Shown: positions 1-6,608 of the stretch, piece by piece
Position numbering within the stretch: position 1 is the stretch's first letter
Layout: the number at the start of each line of letters is the position of its first letter
DNA from: a bacterium
Lineage (GTDB): Bacteria; Bacillota; Clostridia; Oscillospirales; Acutalibacteraceae
NCBI GenBank assembly: GCA_004560045.1
Contig: SFWF01000002.1
Coordinates: 1 to 41,420, forward strand
Length of the DNA stretch: 41,420 nucleotides
Reading direction: 5' to 3'
Position numbers and translations under genes: made by a program
Notes under the pieces: generated by a model
The model's input: only the letters and a program-made list of their open reading frames with translations
What the model was told of the DNA's origin: nothing
The model's database searches: none

Positions 1-13
1 CGGAATAAAAGGC

Positions 14-52
14 AAAAAGCCGTGGTAACGCTGTCGCGTACCACGGCTTTTT
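14..52. terminator. Bidirectional intrinsic terminator
   Basis: A perfect 14-bp inverted repeat (14-27 with 39-52) encloses an 11-nt loop. It begins with an A-run and ends with a T-run, so it can terminate in both directions. It lies 80 bp past the stop of the minus-strand HtrA gene and probably ends that transcript; the gene to its left is outside the window. Confidence 0.85.
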
Positions 53-132
53 AACACATTAGGCCGCAAAAATTTGCTTTTTTAGGCATTTCGTCCTTAG
101 GAGTACGATCCGTTTGAAGTTCCTCGTTTAGT

Positions 133-1563
133 TTACTGTGCGTTATTTGAGCCGACGGTTATTTTCCCGCTGTATTCGCTTCGCTTTCTGTAGACGGTGA
201 TCGAGACAGTGTCGCCCGGGTCGCAGAGGGCTACGGCATCAATGAGGGTATTATAACCGGTTATTTCGGTTCCGTTAAACTCGGTTATTATATCGCCGCG
301 ACGAAGTCCTGCGTCCTCGGCGGGACTTCCCTCGGATACGCTCTCAACGACGGCTCCTATAGGATAGCCGAGGATTTCAAGGGCTTCGGCATCGTACTGA
401 GTGTTTATCGAGACGCCGATATAGGGAGTCGGAGAATCCTTTTTATCGATTATACGCTTGCATATACTTATAACCGTATCGGAAGGAATCGCAAAGCCCA
501 TTCCCTCGTAGCCCGCGGAAACGATTTTGCTCGAGTTAATTCCGACGAGCTCGCCCTTTACATTTACAAGGGCTCCGCCCGAGTTTCCGGGGTTTATAGC
601 GGCGTCGGTCTGAATAAGCTCGACGCTCTGACTGTCGTAGGAGTCGGAAACGATTCGATTAAGTCCGCTTATAACTCCGTAGGTTACCGAGCCCATAAAC
701 TCAAGGCCGCCGGGGTTACCGATAGCGACTACGAACTGACCCGTTTTAAGGTCTTCGGACTTGGCAATGGTTATTGCGGGGAGATTTTTAGCGTCTATCT
801 TTATAACCGCAAGGTCGCAGGAAATATTGTAGCCCACTACAGTAGCGTCGTAGCCCGTTTCGGCGTCGTTACTGAGATAAACCTGAATACGGCTGGTTTT
901 GTACTCCACCGCTTCGGCGATAACGTGGTAGTTGGTTATTATATATCCGTCGGAGGTATAGATAACTCCCGAGCCTTCACCCGAGGATTCCTGCGTACCG
1001 TAGAAGAAGTTGTTCACCGCTACGGTAGTTCTTATTCCGACAACGCTCGGAGTAACCTTTTCGGCTACGGCCTCAACCATGGTAGCGTCGAGGTCGGAAA
1101 CGTCGATATTTACGGTACCGCCGTTTCCCTGCGCCGTAGAATTATTCTTTACAGGGGTTTCCGTTTTGCCGATTAAAGTAGGATCGTATACCGAGAAGAC
1201 GATAGCTACCGCAGAGCCTGCGCCGATAATTGCGGCAAGAAGCGCGGCGATTATTACGGTAAGCACCGAGGCTCCGCCCTTCGCTTTCTTCTCCTTTTTC
1301 GGCTTCTTGGGCTGAGCATAGGTCGGCTGAGGAGAACAAGAGGGCGCCGAATAGTCGGTTACGGGAGCAGCAGGCGGAGTATAGGGAGGGGTCGGCGGCT
1401 GCTGAGAAGCAGGGTCGAAGGAAAAATATCCTCCCTGTGAGGTTACGGTGTAGCCCTGACCTGCCGACGAGGAAGAAATATCCTCTGACACGCCTGCAGA
1501 CTGAGGATTAAGCGGCTCGGCAGGCTGATTTTCCGGATTAAGATTATTTAAGTTTTCGTCCAA
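133..1563 (-). CDS. htrA: HtrA/DegP-family membrane-anchored serine protease with PDZ domain
   Basis: Surface quality-control protease of 476 residues. A Pro/Gln-rich cytoplasmic N-terminus (about 1-95) leads to one membrane segment (about 99-125), then a trypsin-like domain and a C-terminal PDZ domain (about 385-470). The catalytic triad is visible as His213 (TNYHVI), Asp250 (CDLAVI) and Ser328 (NPGNSGGAL). This is the usual Firmicutes HtrA layout of tail, one membrane anchor, protease and PDZ. The start is a TTG, chosen because a GGAGG lies 9 nt upstream and no ATG fits. It is transcribed alone on the minus strand, separated from folD by 118 bp whose leader contains several competing hairpins. 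Family assignment is firm; the substrates (misfolded exported proteins in general) are inferred. Confidence 0.95.
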   Translation of the reverse strand: MDENLNNLNPENQPAEPLNPQSAGVSEDISSSSAGQGYTVTSQGGYFSFDPASQQPPTPPYTPPAAPVTDYSAPSCSPQPTYAQPKKPKKEKKAKGGASVLTVIIAALLAAIIGAGSAVAIVFSVYDPTLIGKTETPVKNNSTAQGNGGTVNIDVSDLDATMVEAVAEKVTPSVVGIRTTVAVNNFFYGTQESSGEGSGVIYTSDGYIITNYHVIAEAVEYKTSRIQVYLSNDAETGYDATVVGYNISCDLAVIKIDAKNLPAITIAKSEDLKTGQFVVAIGNPGGLEFMGSVTYGVISGLNRIVSDSYDSQSVELIQTDAAINPGNSGGALVNVKGELVGINSSKIVSAGYEGMGFAIPSDTVISICKRIIDKKDSPTPYIGVSINTQYDAEALEILGYPIGAVVESVSEGSPAEDAGLRRGDIITEFNGTEITGYNTLIDAVALCDPGDTVSITVYRKRSEYSGKITVGSNNAQ

Positions 1564-1593
1564 TTTTAATTACCTCCGAAGAGAATTAAGATT

Positions 1594-1668
1594 TAAACCT
1601 TTTTCGGTTTACAATGGAATTATAAACCGCGATTTTTATTTCGGTTATACGATAATATGAATTTATCG
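1594..1668 (-). promoter_or_regulatory. htrA leader with mutually exclusive hairpins
   Basis: The folD-htrA gap holds four alternating complementary blocks in plus coordinates: TAAACC 1594-1599, CGGTTTA 1605-1611, TAAACCG 1623-1629 and CGGTT 1642-1646. Each can pair only with its immediate neighbour. A further 6-bp hairpin (CGATAA/TTATCG) spans 1650-1668. I could not place a convincing promoter, so it is not certain that all blocks are transcribed. They may form an attenuator-like leader for htrA or a weak folD terminator. Confidence 0.35.
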
Positions 1669-1681
1669 TTAACAAATTTGA

Positions 1682-2536
1682 CTATTTTGCACCGTTTTGC
1701 TTTTTAGCGGCGGTAAGGGTGTTTTTCATAAGGGTTGCAATGGTCATAGGGCCTACTCCACCGGGTACGGGGGTTATATAAGATGCCTTGGGCTCTACCT
1801 CGGCAAAGTTTACGTCACCGCAAAGCTTTCCGTTTTCAAGCCTGTTTATACCGACGTCGATAACTACCGCGCCCTCCTTTACCATATCGGCGGTTACGAA
1901 ATTAGCGCGACCGACGGCGGCAACGAGGATATCGGCTCTAAGGCAGACCTCTTTAAGATTTTTGGTTCTCGAATGACATACGGTAACAGTTCCGTTTTTA
2001 TGAAGCAGGAGCATAGACATAGGCTTTCCTACGATATTGCTCCGTCCTATTACCACACATTCCTTGCCCGTAATATCGATGTTCTCGTATTTTAGCATTT
2101 CCATTATTCCCGCAGGGGTACAAGGCAGAAAGTCGTAATTTCCTATCATTATTTTACCCACGTTGTGCGGATGAAATGCGTCTACGTCCTTTTCGGGGAT
2201 GATGGTATTTATAACGAGCTCCTCGTTAAGATGTGACGGCAGAGGAAGCTGACATAAAATACCGTTTATTTCGGGGTCGGTATTAAGCTCCTTTATAAGG
2301 CTTAAAAGCTCCTCCTCGGTAGTTTCGGCGGGCATAGTATACTCACGGGAGAGCATACCGAGCTGCTCGCAAGCCTTTTTCTTGTTGTTAACGTAAACGC
2401 GGGAAGCGGGGTCGTCACCTACAATAATTACTGCAAGACCGGGGATTATTCCCTGCGCCTTAAGCTCGGCAACCTCCTTCGCAACCTCTTCCTTAACGGC
2501 GGCAGAGATTACCTTTCCGTCTATAATTTTTGCCAT
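1682..2536 (-). CDS. folD: Bifunctional methylenetetrahydrofolate dehydrogenase/cyclohydrolase
   Basis: FolD interconverts 5,10-methylene-, 5,10-methenyl- and 10-formyl-tetrahydrofolate in the cytoplasm and supplies one-carbon units. The 284 residues match the family length. Visible signatures are YVNNKKKACEQLGM with the catalytic YxxxK motif near residue 50, the folate-loop PLPSHLNE, and the NADP-binding GRSNIVGKPMSMLL in the C-terminal Rossmann domain, followed by PVPGGVGPMT near the end. It is the last gene of the minus-strand run M16-M16-lgt-folD and starts 3 nt after the lgt stop, so it is probably co-transcribed. There is no obvious strong terminator after it; the weak CGGTTTA hairpin 60-70 bp downstream could serve. 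Confidence 0.97.
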   Translation of the reverse strand: MAKIIDGKVISAAVKEEVAKEVAELKAQGIIPGLAVIIVGDDPASRVYVNNKKKACEQLGMLSREYTMPAETTEEELLSLIKELNTDPEINGILCQLPLPSHLNEELVINTIIPEKDVDAFHPHNVGKIMIGNYDFLPCTPAGIMEMLKYENIDITGKECVVIGRSNIVGKPMSMLLLHKNGTVTVCHSRTKNLKEVCLRADILVAAVGRANFVTADMVKEGAVVIDVGINRLENGKLCGDVNFAEVEPKASYITPVPGGVGPMTIATLMKNTLTAAKKQNGAK

Positions 2537-2539
2537 TTT

Positions 2540-3481
2540 TTATTCCTCCGTTTCGGTAACTTCTTCGTCGGGCTCTTCTTCACCGAGCTCTTCTTCAGCG
2601 GTCTCGTCGGCAAGCTCGTCGACGAACATACTCTCGTAGGTAGTATCGGTAACGGCGGTCTTTTTTCTTCTTCCGATAACTACCAGACCTACGATACCTG
2701 CTACGCAGATAAGGACAGAAAGAACCTGAGATACCCTAAAGCCGAAGAACATAAGACTGTCGGTTCTGAAGCTTTCGATAATGGTTCGGCCAAAGCCGTA
2801 CCATACGCAGTAGTACAGAGCAATCTGACCCGAAAACCTACGCTTATTGGATAAGAAGTGAAGCAGAACGGCGCCTGCTAAGCACCAGATAGATTCGTAA
2901 AGGAAGCAGGGATGAACAAGGCCGCGTCCGACAACGTCTACCGTGTTTTCGCTGGTCATTCCCCACCAGTCGCTTCCCGTAAGAGAGCCGAAGGCCTCCT
3001 GATTAAAGAAGTTGCCCCAACGGCCGACGCCCTGACCGATAAGAAATCCGATAGAGGCAAGGTCTAAAAGGTCGAGTATTTTGACCTTTCTTATTTTGGC
3101 CATAATACAGCCGCCTATGACCGCGCCGATTATTCCTCCGTAGATGGCAAGCCCCGCAATACCCGAGCCGCCCAGACCGAAAAACTCACCAACCGAGCTT
3201 ATTTGTCCGTTGGGGTCGAAAAGCACGTAATATGTACGGGCGCCGAGTACGGCAAGCGGTGTCGCCACAAGAACGACGTCGATAACCCGGTCGATATCGA
3301 GGCCAAACTTTTTAGCCCTTATATAAGCGTAGACGAGAGCGCCGATAAAGCCTACGGCGATAAGGATTCCGTACCAATATACCGGAAAATTGATTCTGAT
3401 GTCCGTCCAGGGAATTGTAAAATCCAGCTTAAATGCCACAGGGTCGAGTATAAGATTTATTCCGAAAATTGTAACTCTCAT
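2540..3481 (-). CDS. lgt: Prolipoprotein diacylglyceryl transferase
   Basis: Lgt transfers diacylglycerol from phosphatidylglycerol to the lipobox cysteine of prelipoproteins, the first step of lipoprotein maturation in the membrane. The 313-residue protein has several hydrophobic helices. It carries the YGGIIGA segment (YGG variant of the HGGL motif common in Gram-positives), the signature RWGNFFNQEAFG and HPCFLYES. The C-terminal tail of about 45 residues is very acidic (many Glu/Asp) and lies beyond the catalytic core; its role is unknown. It sits 6 nt after the upstream M16 gene and 3 nt before folD. A likely client, the lipoprotein at 34312, is in this window. Confidence 0.96.
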   Translation of the reverse strand: MRVTIFGINLILDPVAFKLDFTIPWTDIRINFPVYWYGILIAVGFIGALVYAYIRAKKFGLDIDRVIDVVLVATPLAVLGARTYYVLFDPNGQISSVGEFFGLGGSGIAGLAIYGGIIGAVIGGCIMAKIRKVKILDLLDLASIGFLIGQGVGRWGNFFNQEAFGSLTGSDWWGMTSENTVDVVGRGLVHPCFLYESIWCLAGAVLLHFLSNKRRFSGQIALYYCVWYGFGRTIIESFRTDSLMFFGFRVSQVLSVLICVAGIVGLVVIGRRKKTAVTDTTYESMFVDELADETAEEELGEEEPDEEVTETEE

Positions 3482-3487
3482 AAGAAA

Positions 3488-4762
3488 TTATCCTTTCTTT
3501 TTTGGTGAAATGACCGATAATACCGAAGCCTTTTCGTCAAGGGCTTTAAGCCGCTCGATTATATCCTCGTCGGTTATTTCTCTTAGTATCTCTACCGTAT
3601 CAAACAGATCGCCGCCCGATATGGCACATTCTACCATATCGCGGACAATTCCCTCGGTACTGTCGAAATTCTTTACGGCGTCGCCGTAGGCCGAGCGCTT
3701 TACAGCGTTTAAAAGGCGGGGATCTATTCCCTCTTTTATAAGTCTTGCGACCTCAGCCTTTATCTCCTCGGAGACCTTTACGGGGTCGTCGGATTCGCCC
3801 TCTATAATAAAGGATGAATATCCGTGACCCTGAAAATATTCAGCCGAAAATTCGTCGCCGATAAGGCCGTCGTCAAGAAGCTTTCGGTAAAGCTCGGAGC
3901 AGTCGCCGCAGAGTATCTCAAGAAGAAGTCCCGCAACGGTCTTTTCCTTAATGGTCGGATCGCGGCCGTCGAAAACCTCTTTATATCCGAAGCAGAAAAG
4001 GGGCTTTGCGACCTCCAAGGACTGCTCGGTGTAGCCGCTCAGCACTTCCCTGCTCTCGGGGAAGGAAAAGCGGTCGATCTCTACGGGAGGGGTAGGCTTA
4101 AGATTTTTTTCGATCTGACAAAGCACCTTGTCGGTATCAATATTTCCCGCAACGCATATATACATATTATTCGGGTTATAAAAGGTATTATAGCATTCGT
4201 ATAAAAGGTTATGATCGATTTTCGCGATAGAGTCGACGGTTCCCGCAATATCGATCTTTACGGGATGATTCTCGTACATGGCGCAGAGCATATTGAAAAG
4301 CACCCGCCAGCCCGGACTATCCTCGTACATCTTAATTTCCTGCGCAATTATTCCCTGCTCCTTTTCTACCGTTTCGGCGGTGAAATAGGGAGATTGAACA
4401 AAGTCGAGAAGAATAGCGAAGTTTTCCTCGAAGTTGGAAGAACAGGAGAAAAGATAGCAGGTTCGGTCGAAGGAGGTATATGCGTTACAGTAGGCGCCCG
4501 TTTTGGCAAACCTCTGAAAGGTGTCCCCTTCCTCACTTTCGAAAAGCTTATGCTCGAGAAAATGTGCAATTCCTGCGGGTACCTCTACGGTTTTACCGCC
4601 GTTTTTTGAAAACTTGGTGTCGATGGAGCCGTAGCGGGTTCCGAATATGGCATAGGCCGAGGAAAAGCCCGCCTTTTCCATAACGTAGACCTTAAGTCCG
4701 TTATCGGTTACGGCGTAGGTATACTCGCCCAGCATTTTATCGGTACAGAGGGTTCTTTTCAT
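3488..4762 (-). CDS. M16-family zinc peptidase, catalytic-type subunit (YmfH-like)
   Basis: Insulinase-type (M16) peptidase of 424 residues, close to one half of a pitrilysin-like enzyme. The inverted zinc motif HxxEH is intact as His67-Phe-Leu-Glu70-His71, and the downstream glutamate lies in QEIKMYED. It resembles Bacillus YmfH, which is encoded next to YmfF. The start codon overlaps the stop of the upstream M16 gene by one base (TAATG), so translation is probably coupled and the two proteins likely form a heterodimer. Such pairs are often annotated as associated with EF-P modification or as processing peptidases; the true substrate is not known. No signal peptide is seen, so it acts in the cytoplasm. 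Confidence 0.9.
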   Translation of the reverse strand: MKRTLCTDKMLGEYTYAVTDNGLKVYVMEKAGFSSAYAIFGTRYGSIDTKFSKNGGKTVEVPAGIAHFLEHKLFESEEGDTFQRFAKTGAYCNAYTSFDRTCYLFSCSSNFEENFAILLDFVQSPYFTAETVEKEQGIIAQEIKMYEDSPGWRVLFNMLCAMYENHPVKIDIAGTVDSIAKIDHNLLYECYNTFYNPNNMYICVAGNIDTDKVLCQIEKNLKPTPPVEIDRFSFPESREVLSGYTEQSLEVAKPLFCFGYKEVFDGRDPTIKEKTVAGLLLEILCGDCSELYRKLLDDGLIGDEFSAEYFQGHGYSSFIIEGESDDPVKVSEEIKAEVARLIKEGIDPRLLNAVKRSAYGDAVKNFDSTEGIVRDMVECAISGGDLFDTVEILREITDEDIIERLKALDEKASVLSVISPKKKG

Positions 4763-6036
4763 TATTCTTCACCTCTCTTCGGAAGTAGTCGGTATACGGT
4801 ATGAAGCTTGATTCCGCGGGCAGCCTCGATTATTTCCTCGCGGGAGACCTTCATAATAATTTCAGAAGCCTCTTCGGGGGTTACGAGCTCGCCCAGCTCC
4901 CTTGTATACCAAGCGTCAAGGGCGGTCGCACTGTCGTAATAGCCCGCAAGAGCATCGGTTACGGATTTTTTCGAGGCCTCTACTACCTCGTCGTCGAAAT
5001 TACCGTTTTTAATATCGTCGAGCTCACGAAGGACTGCGTCTACCACCTTTTGAGCATTTTGCTCCTCGATTCCGGATTCCACCGTTACAAAGCCCTTACT
5101 TCTTCTCGACGAGGCGGAGCAGTAATAGCAGAGGGATTCCTTTTCTCTTACGTTTTCGAAAAGCTTTGAATAAGGGCCGCCGCCCCAGATATCGCTAAGC
5201 AGAGAAAGCGCGGCAGACTCCTTAAGGCTTCCGTGAAGATTCGAGGTAAAGCCTAAGGCAAGCTTGCCCTGCGTAACCTCGAAGCGTTCGGTAATATCCT
5301 TTACCCTTTCGGCCTCGGGAAGGGCTCTGAAAAATTCGGTATCGGTTATGTCGTGACGGGGAATACTTTTAAACATGGCGGCGAACTTTTCGAAGGCCTT
5401 TTCGGGATAGGAACCCGATACGGCGCATATACGGACGTAGGCCGTTTCCAAAAGCTTTCGCCAGGCAGAAATAAGGGCGTCGGAATCGATCTTATTTACC
5501 TCTTCGACGCTTCCGTAGCTGAACTTGCCGTAGGGGTCGGAGCCGAACATTTCGGCCAGCAGACGGGTACGGGCGAAGCTTCGTTTATTGTTTATCTCTC
5601 CTTCTATACGCTCGACGGTCTTGCGCTTTTCGCGGTCGATATCCGAGGTCCTGAAGGCTCCCTTTTCAAAAGACGGGGCAAAAAGCAGACCGCAAAGCAG
5701 GTCGGCCGCCTCGGCTACGGGACTACAGCCGTCGAAGGCAAACTTATCGTTTATAACGCTTATTCCGAGTTTTATATGAAAGCGGTCGCCGCATTTGGTT
5801 GCAGAACAGGAAAGGTCGGCTCCGTAAAGCTCTAAAAGACGGATATTAAGGTCGATATAATCCTTATACTCCTCACAGCAGGAGGAGAGCAGATAAGGCA
5901 GTAAGGAATCGGTCGCCATGGTTTCGGCGTTAAGGGGTATATAAAGGTTGCAGGTTATAAGGGTCGTACTGAAACGGTCGTTAGGGATAAAATAACCGTC
6001 GACACCCTTTGACAGACTTAAAATTTTAAGAGACAA
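4762..6036 (-). CDS. M16-family peptidase-like protein lacking the zinc motif (YmfF-like)
   Basis: A 424-residue M16-fold protein, the same length as its neighbour. At the position of the HxxEH motif it has a stretch around LLPYLLSSCCEEYKD with no zinc-binding histidines, so it is probably the non-catalytic partner of the pair. The C-terminal half contains the typical M16 segment around GGGPYSKLFENVREKESLCYY. The start is a TTG with GGAGG 7 nt upstream; no earlier in-frame ATG competes. It is the first gene of a four-gene minus-strand operon. Pairing of one active and one inactive M16 subunit is well known (mitochondrial processing peptidase and bacterial homologues); the heterodimer here is inferred. 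Confidence 0.87.
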   Translation of the reverse strand: MSLKILSLSKGVDGYFIPNDRFSTTLITCNLYIPLNAETMATDSLLPYLLSSCCEEYKDYIDLNIRLLELYGADLSCSATKCGDRFHIKLGISVINDKFAFDGCSPVAEAADLLCGLLFAPSFEKGAFRTSDIDREKRKTVERIEGEINNKRSFARTRLLAEMFGSDPYGKFSYGSVEEVNKIDSDALISAWRKLLETAYVRICAVSGSYPEKAFEKFAAMFKSIPRHDITDTEFFRALPEAERVKDITERFEVTQGKLALGFTSNLHGSLKESAALSLLSDIWGGGPYSKLFENVREKESLCYYCSASSRRSKGFVTVESGIEEQNAQKVVDAVLRELDDIKNGNFDDEVVEASKKSVTDALAGYYDSATALDAWYTRELGELVTPEEASEIIMKVSREEIIEAARGIKLHTVYRLLPKRGEE

Positions 6037-6148
6037 AACAGTACCTCCGTCAAAATATAAAGGTTCTAATAATTATATCACATATCATCTGAAAATTCTA
6101 CTACTAAATATATTCATATTTTCGTTAAATGTTTTTCAAAAGGTTTTG

Positions 6149-6177
6149 TTGACATATTGAAAAAAAGAATGTATAAT
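6149..6177 (+). promoter_or_regulatory. Consensus sigma-A promoter for the 53-residue protein
   Basis: TTGACA (6149-6154) and TATAAT (6172-6177) match both consensus hexamers with the ideal 17-bp spacer. It lies 37 bp upstream of the start at 6214. Confidence 0.85.
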
Positions 6178-6213
6178 TAAAATACAAAATTTATTTAAAG
6201 GTGGTAAATATCT

Positions 6214-6375
6214 ATGAAATTAAAACACGTTCTCTGGACTTTGGCAGGAATCGTAGCAGTTATTGCTATGGCAGTAGGAGTAGCAGTTATAGTTGACCGT
6301 TTCATCACCCGTAAGGAGTGCCCCGACGGATATCTTGAGTGTGAGACCGAAGATCCTACCGAGGACGAAGAATAA
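6214..6375 (+). CDS. Small single-pass membrane protein (53 aa), function unknown
   Basis: A 53-residue protein starting MKLKHVLWTLAGIVAV. Residues 6-28 form one hydrophobic helix (rich in Val, Ala and Ile), preceded by two lysines and followed by a short tail with Arg/Lys, two cysteines (KECPDGYLEC) and an acidic end rich in Glu/Asp. A ribosome site (AAAGGTGG) lies about 7 nt upstream. It has its own consensus promoter (6149-6177) and a strong terminator (6391-6420), so it is a monocistronic, probably well expressed gene. I do not recognise a named family. The minus-strand reading frame of 93 codons across the same stretch has none of these signals. A cytoplasm-facing N-terminus is possible but not shown. 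Confidence 0.8.
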   Translation: MKLKHVLWTLAGIVAVIAMAVGVAVIVDRFITRKECPDGYLECETEDPTEDEE

Positions 6376-6390
6376 TCCGAAATTAAAGAT

Positions 6391-6420
6391 AAGCCCCGCT
6401 GATTATCAGCGGGGCTTGTT
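6391..6420 (+). terminator. Intrinsic terminator after the small membrane protein
   Basis: A perfect 12-bp stem (6391-6402 with 6406-6417) has a GC-rich core, a TTA loop and a following TGTTTTAT tract. It starts 15 bp after the stop codon. Confidence 0.85.
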
Positions 6421-6537
6421 TTATAAAAAGAGAAATTTTTGTGTATTTTATCCTTTTGAACGAACAAATTGGGCAATACGTCTTTTAATTTTGTGCAAAA
6501 TAACTAAAATATTAAATATTTTTGTGCTATTATACAG

Positions 6538-6566
6538 TTGAATTTTTTGCGGTTTTAGGGTATTAT
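6538..6566 (+). promoter_or_regulatory. Likely promoter of the glucan phosphorylase operon
   Basis: TTGAAT (6538-6543) and TATTAT (6561-6566) are separated by 17 bp and lie 42 bp upstream of the phosphorylase start. The surroundings are very AT-rich, so neighbouring alternatives exist. Confidence 0.5.
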
Positions 6567-6608
6567 ATATGTACTGTATTATTTTTTAGTTTAAAAGGGG
6601 AATTATTC

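Noticed and set aside
6195..6476. Minus-strand frame of 93 codons over the small membrane protein
   Set aside because: It runs against a promoter, ribosome site and terminator that all point to the plus strand, and it includes the terminator hairpin in its coding part.
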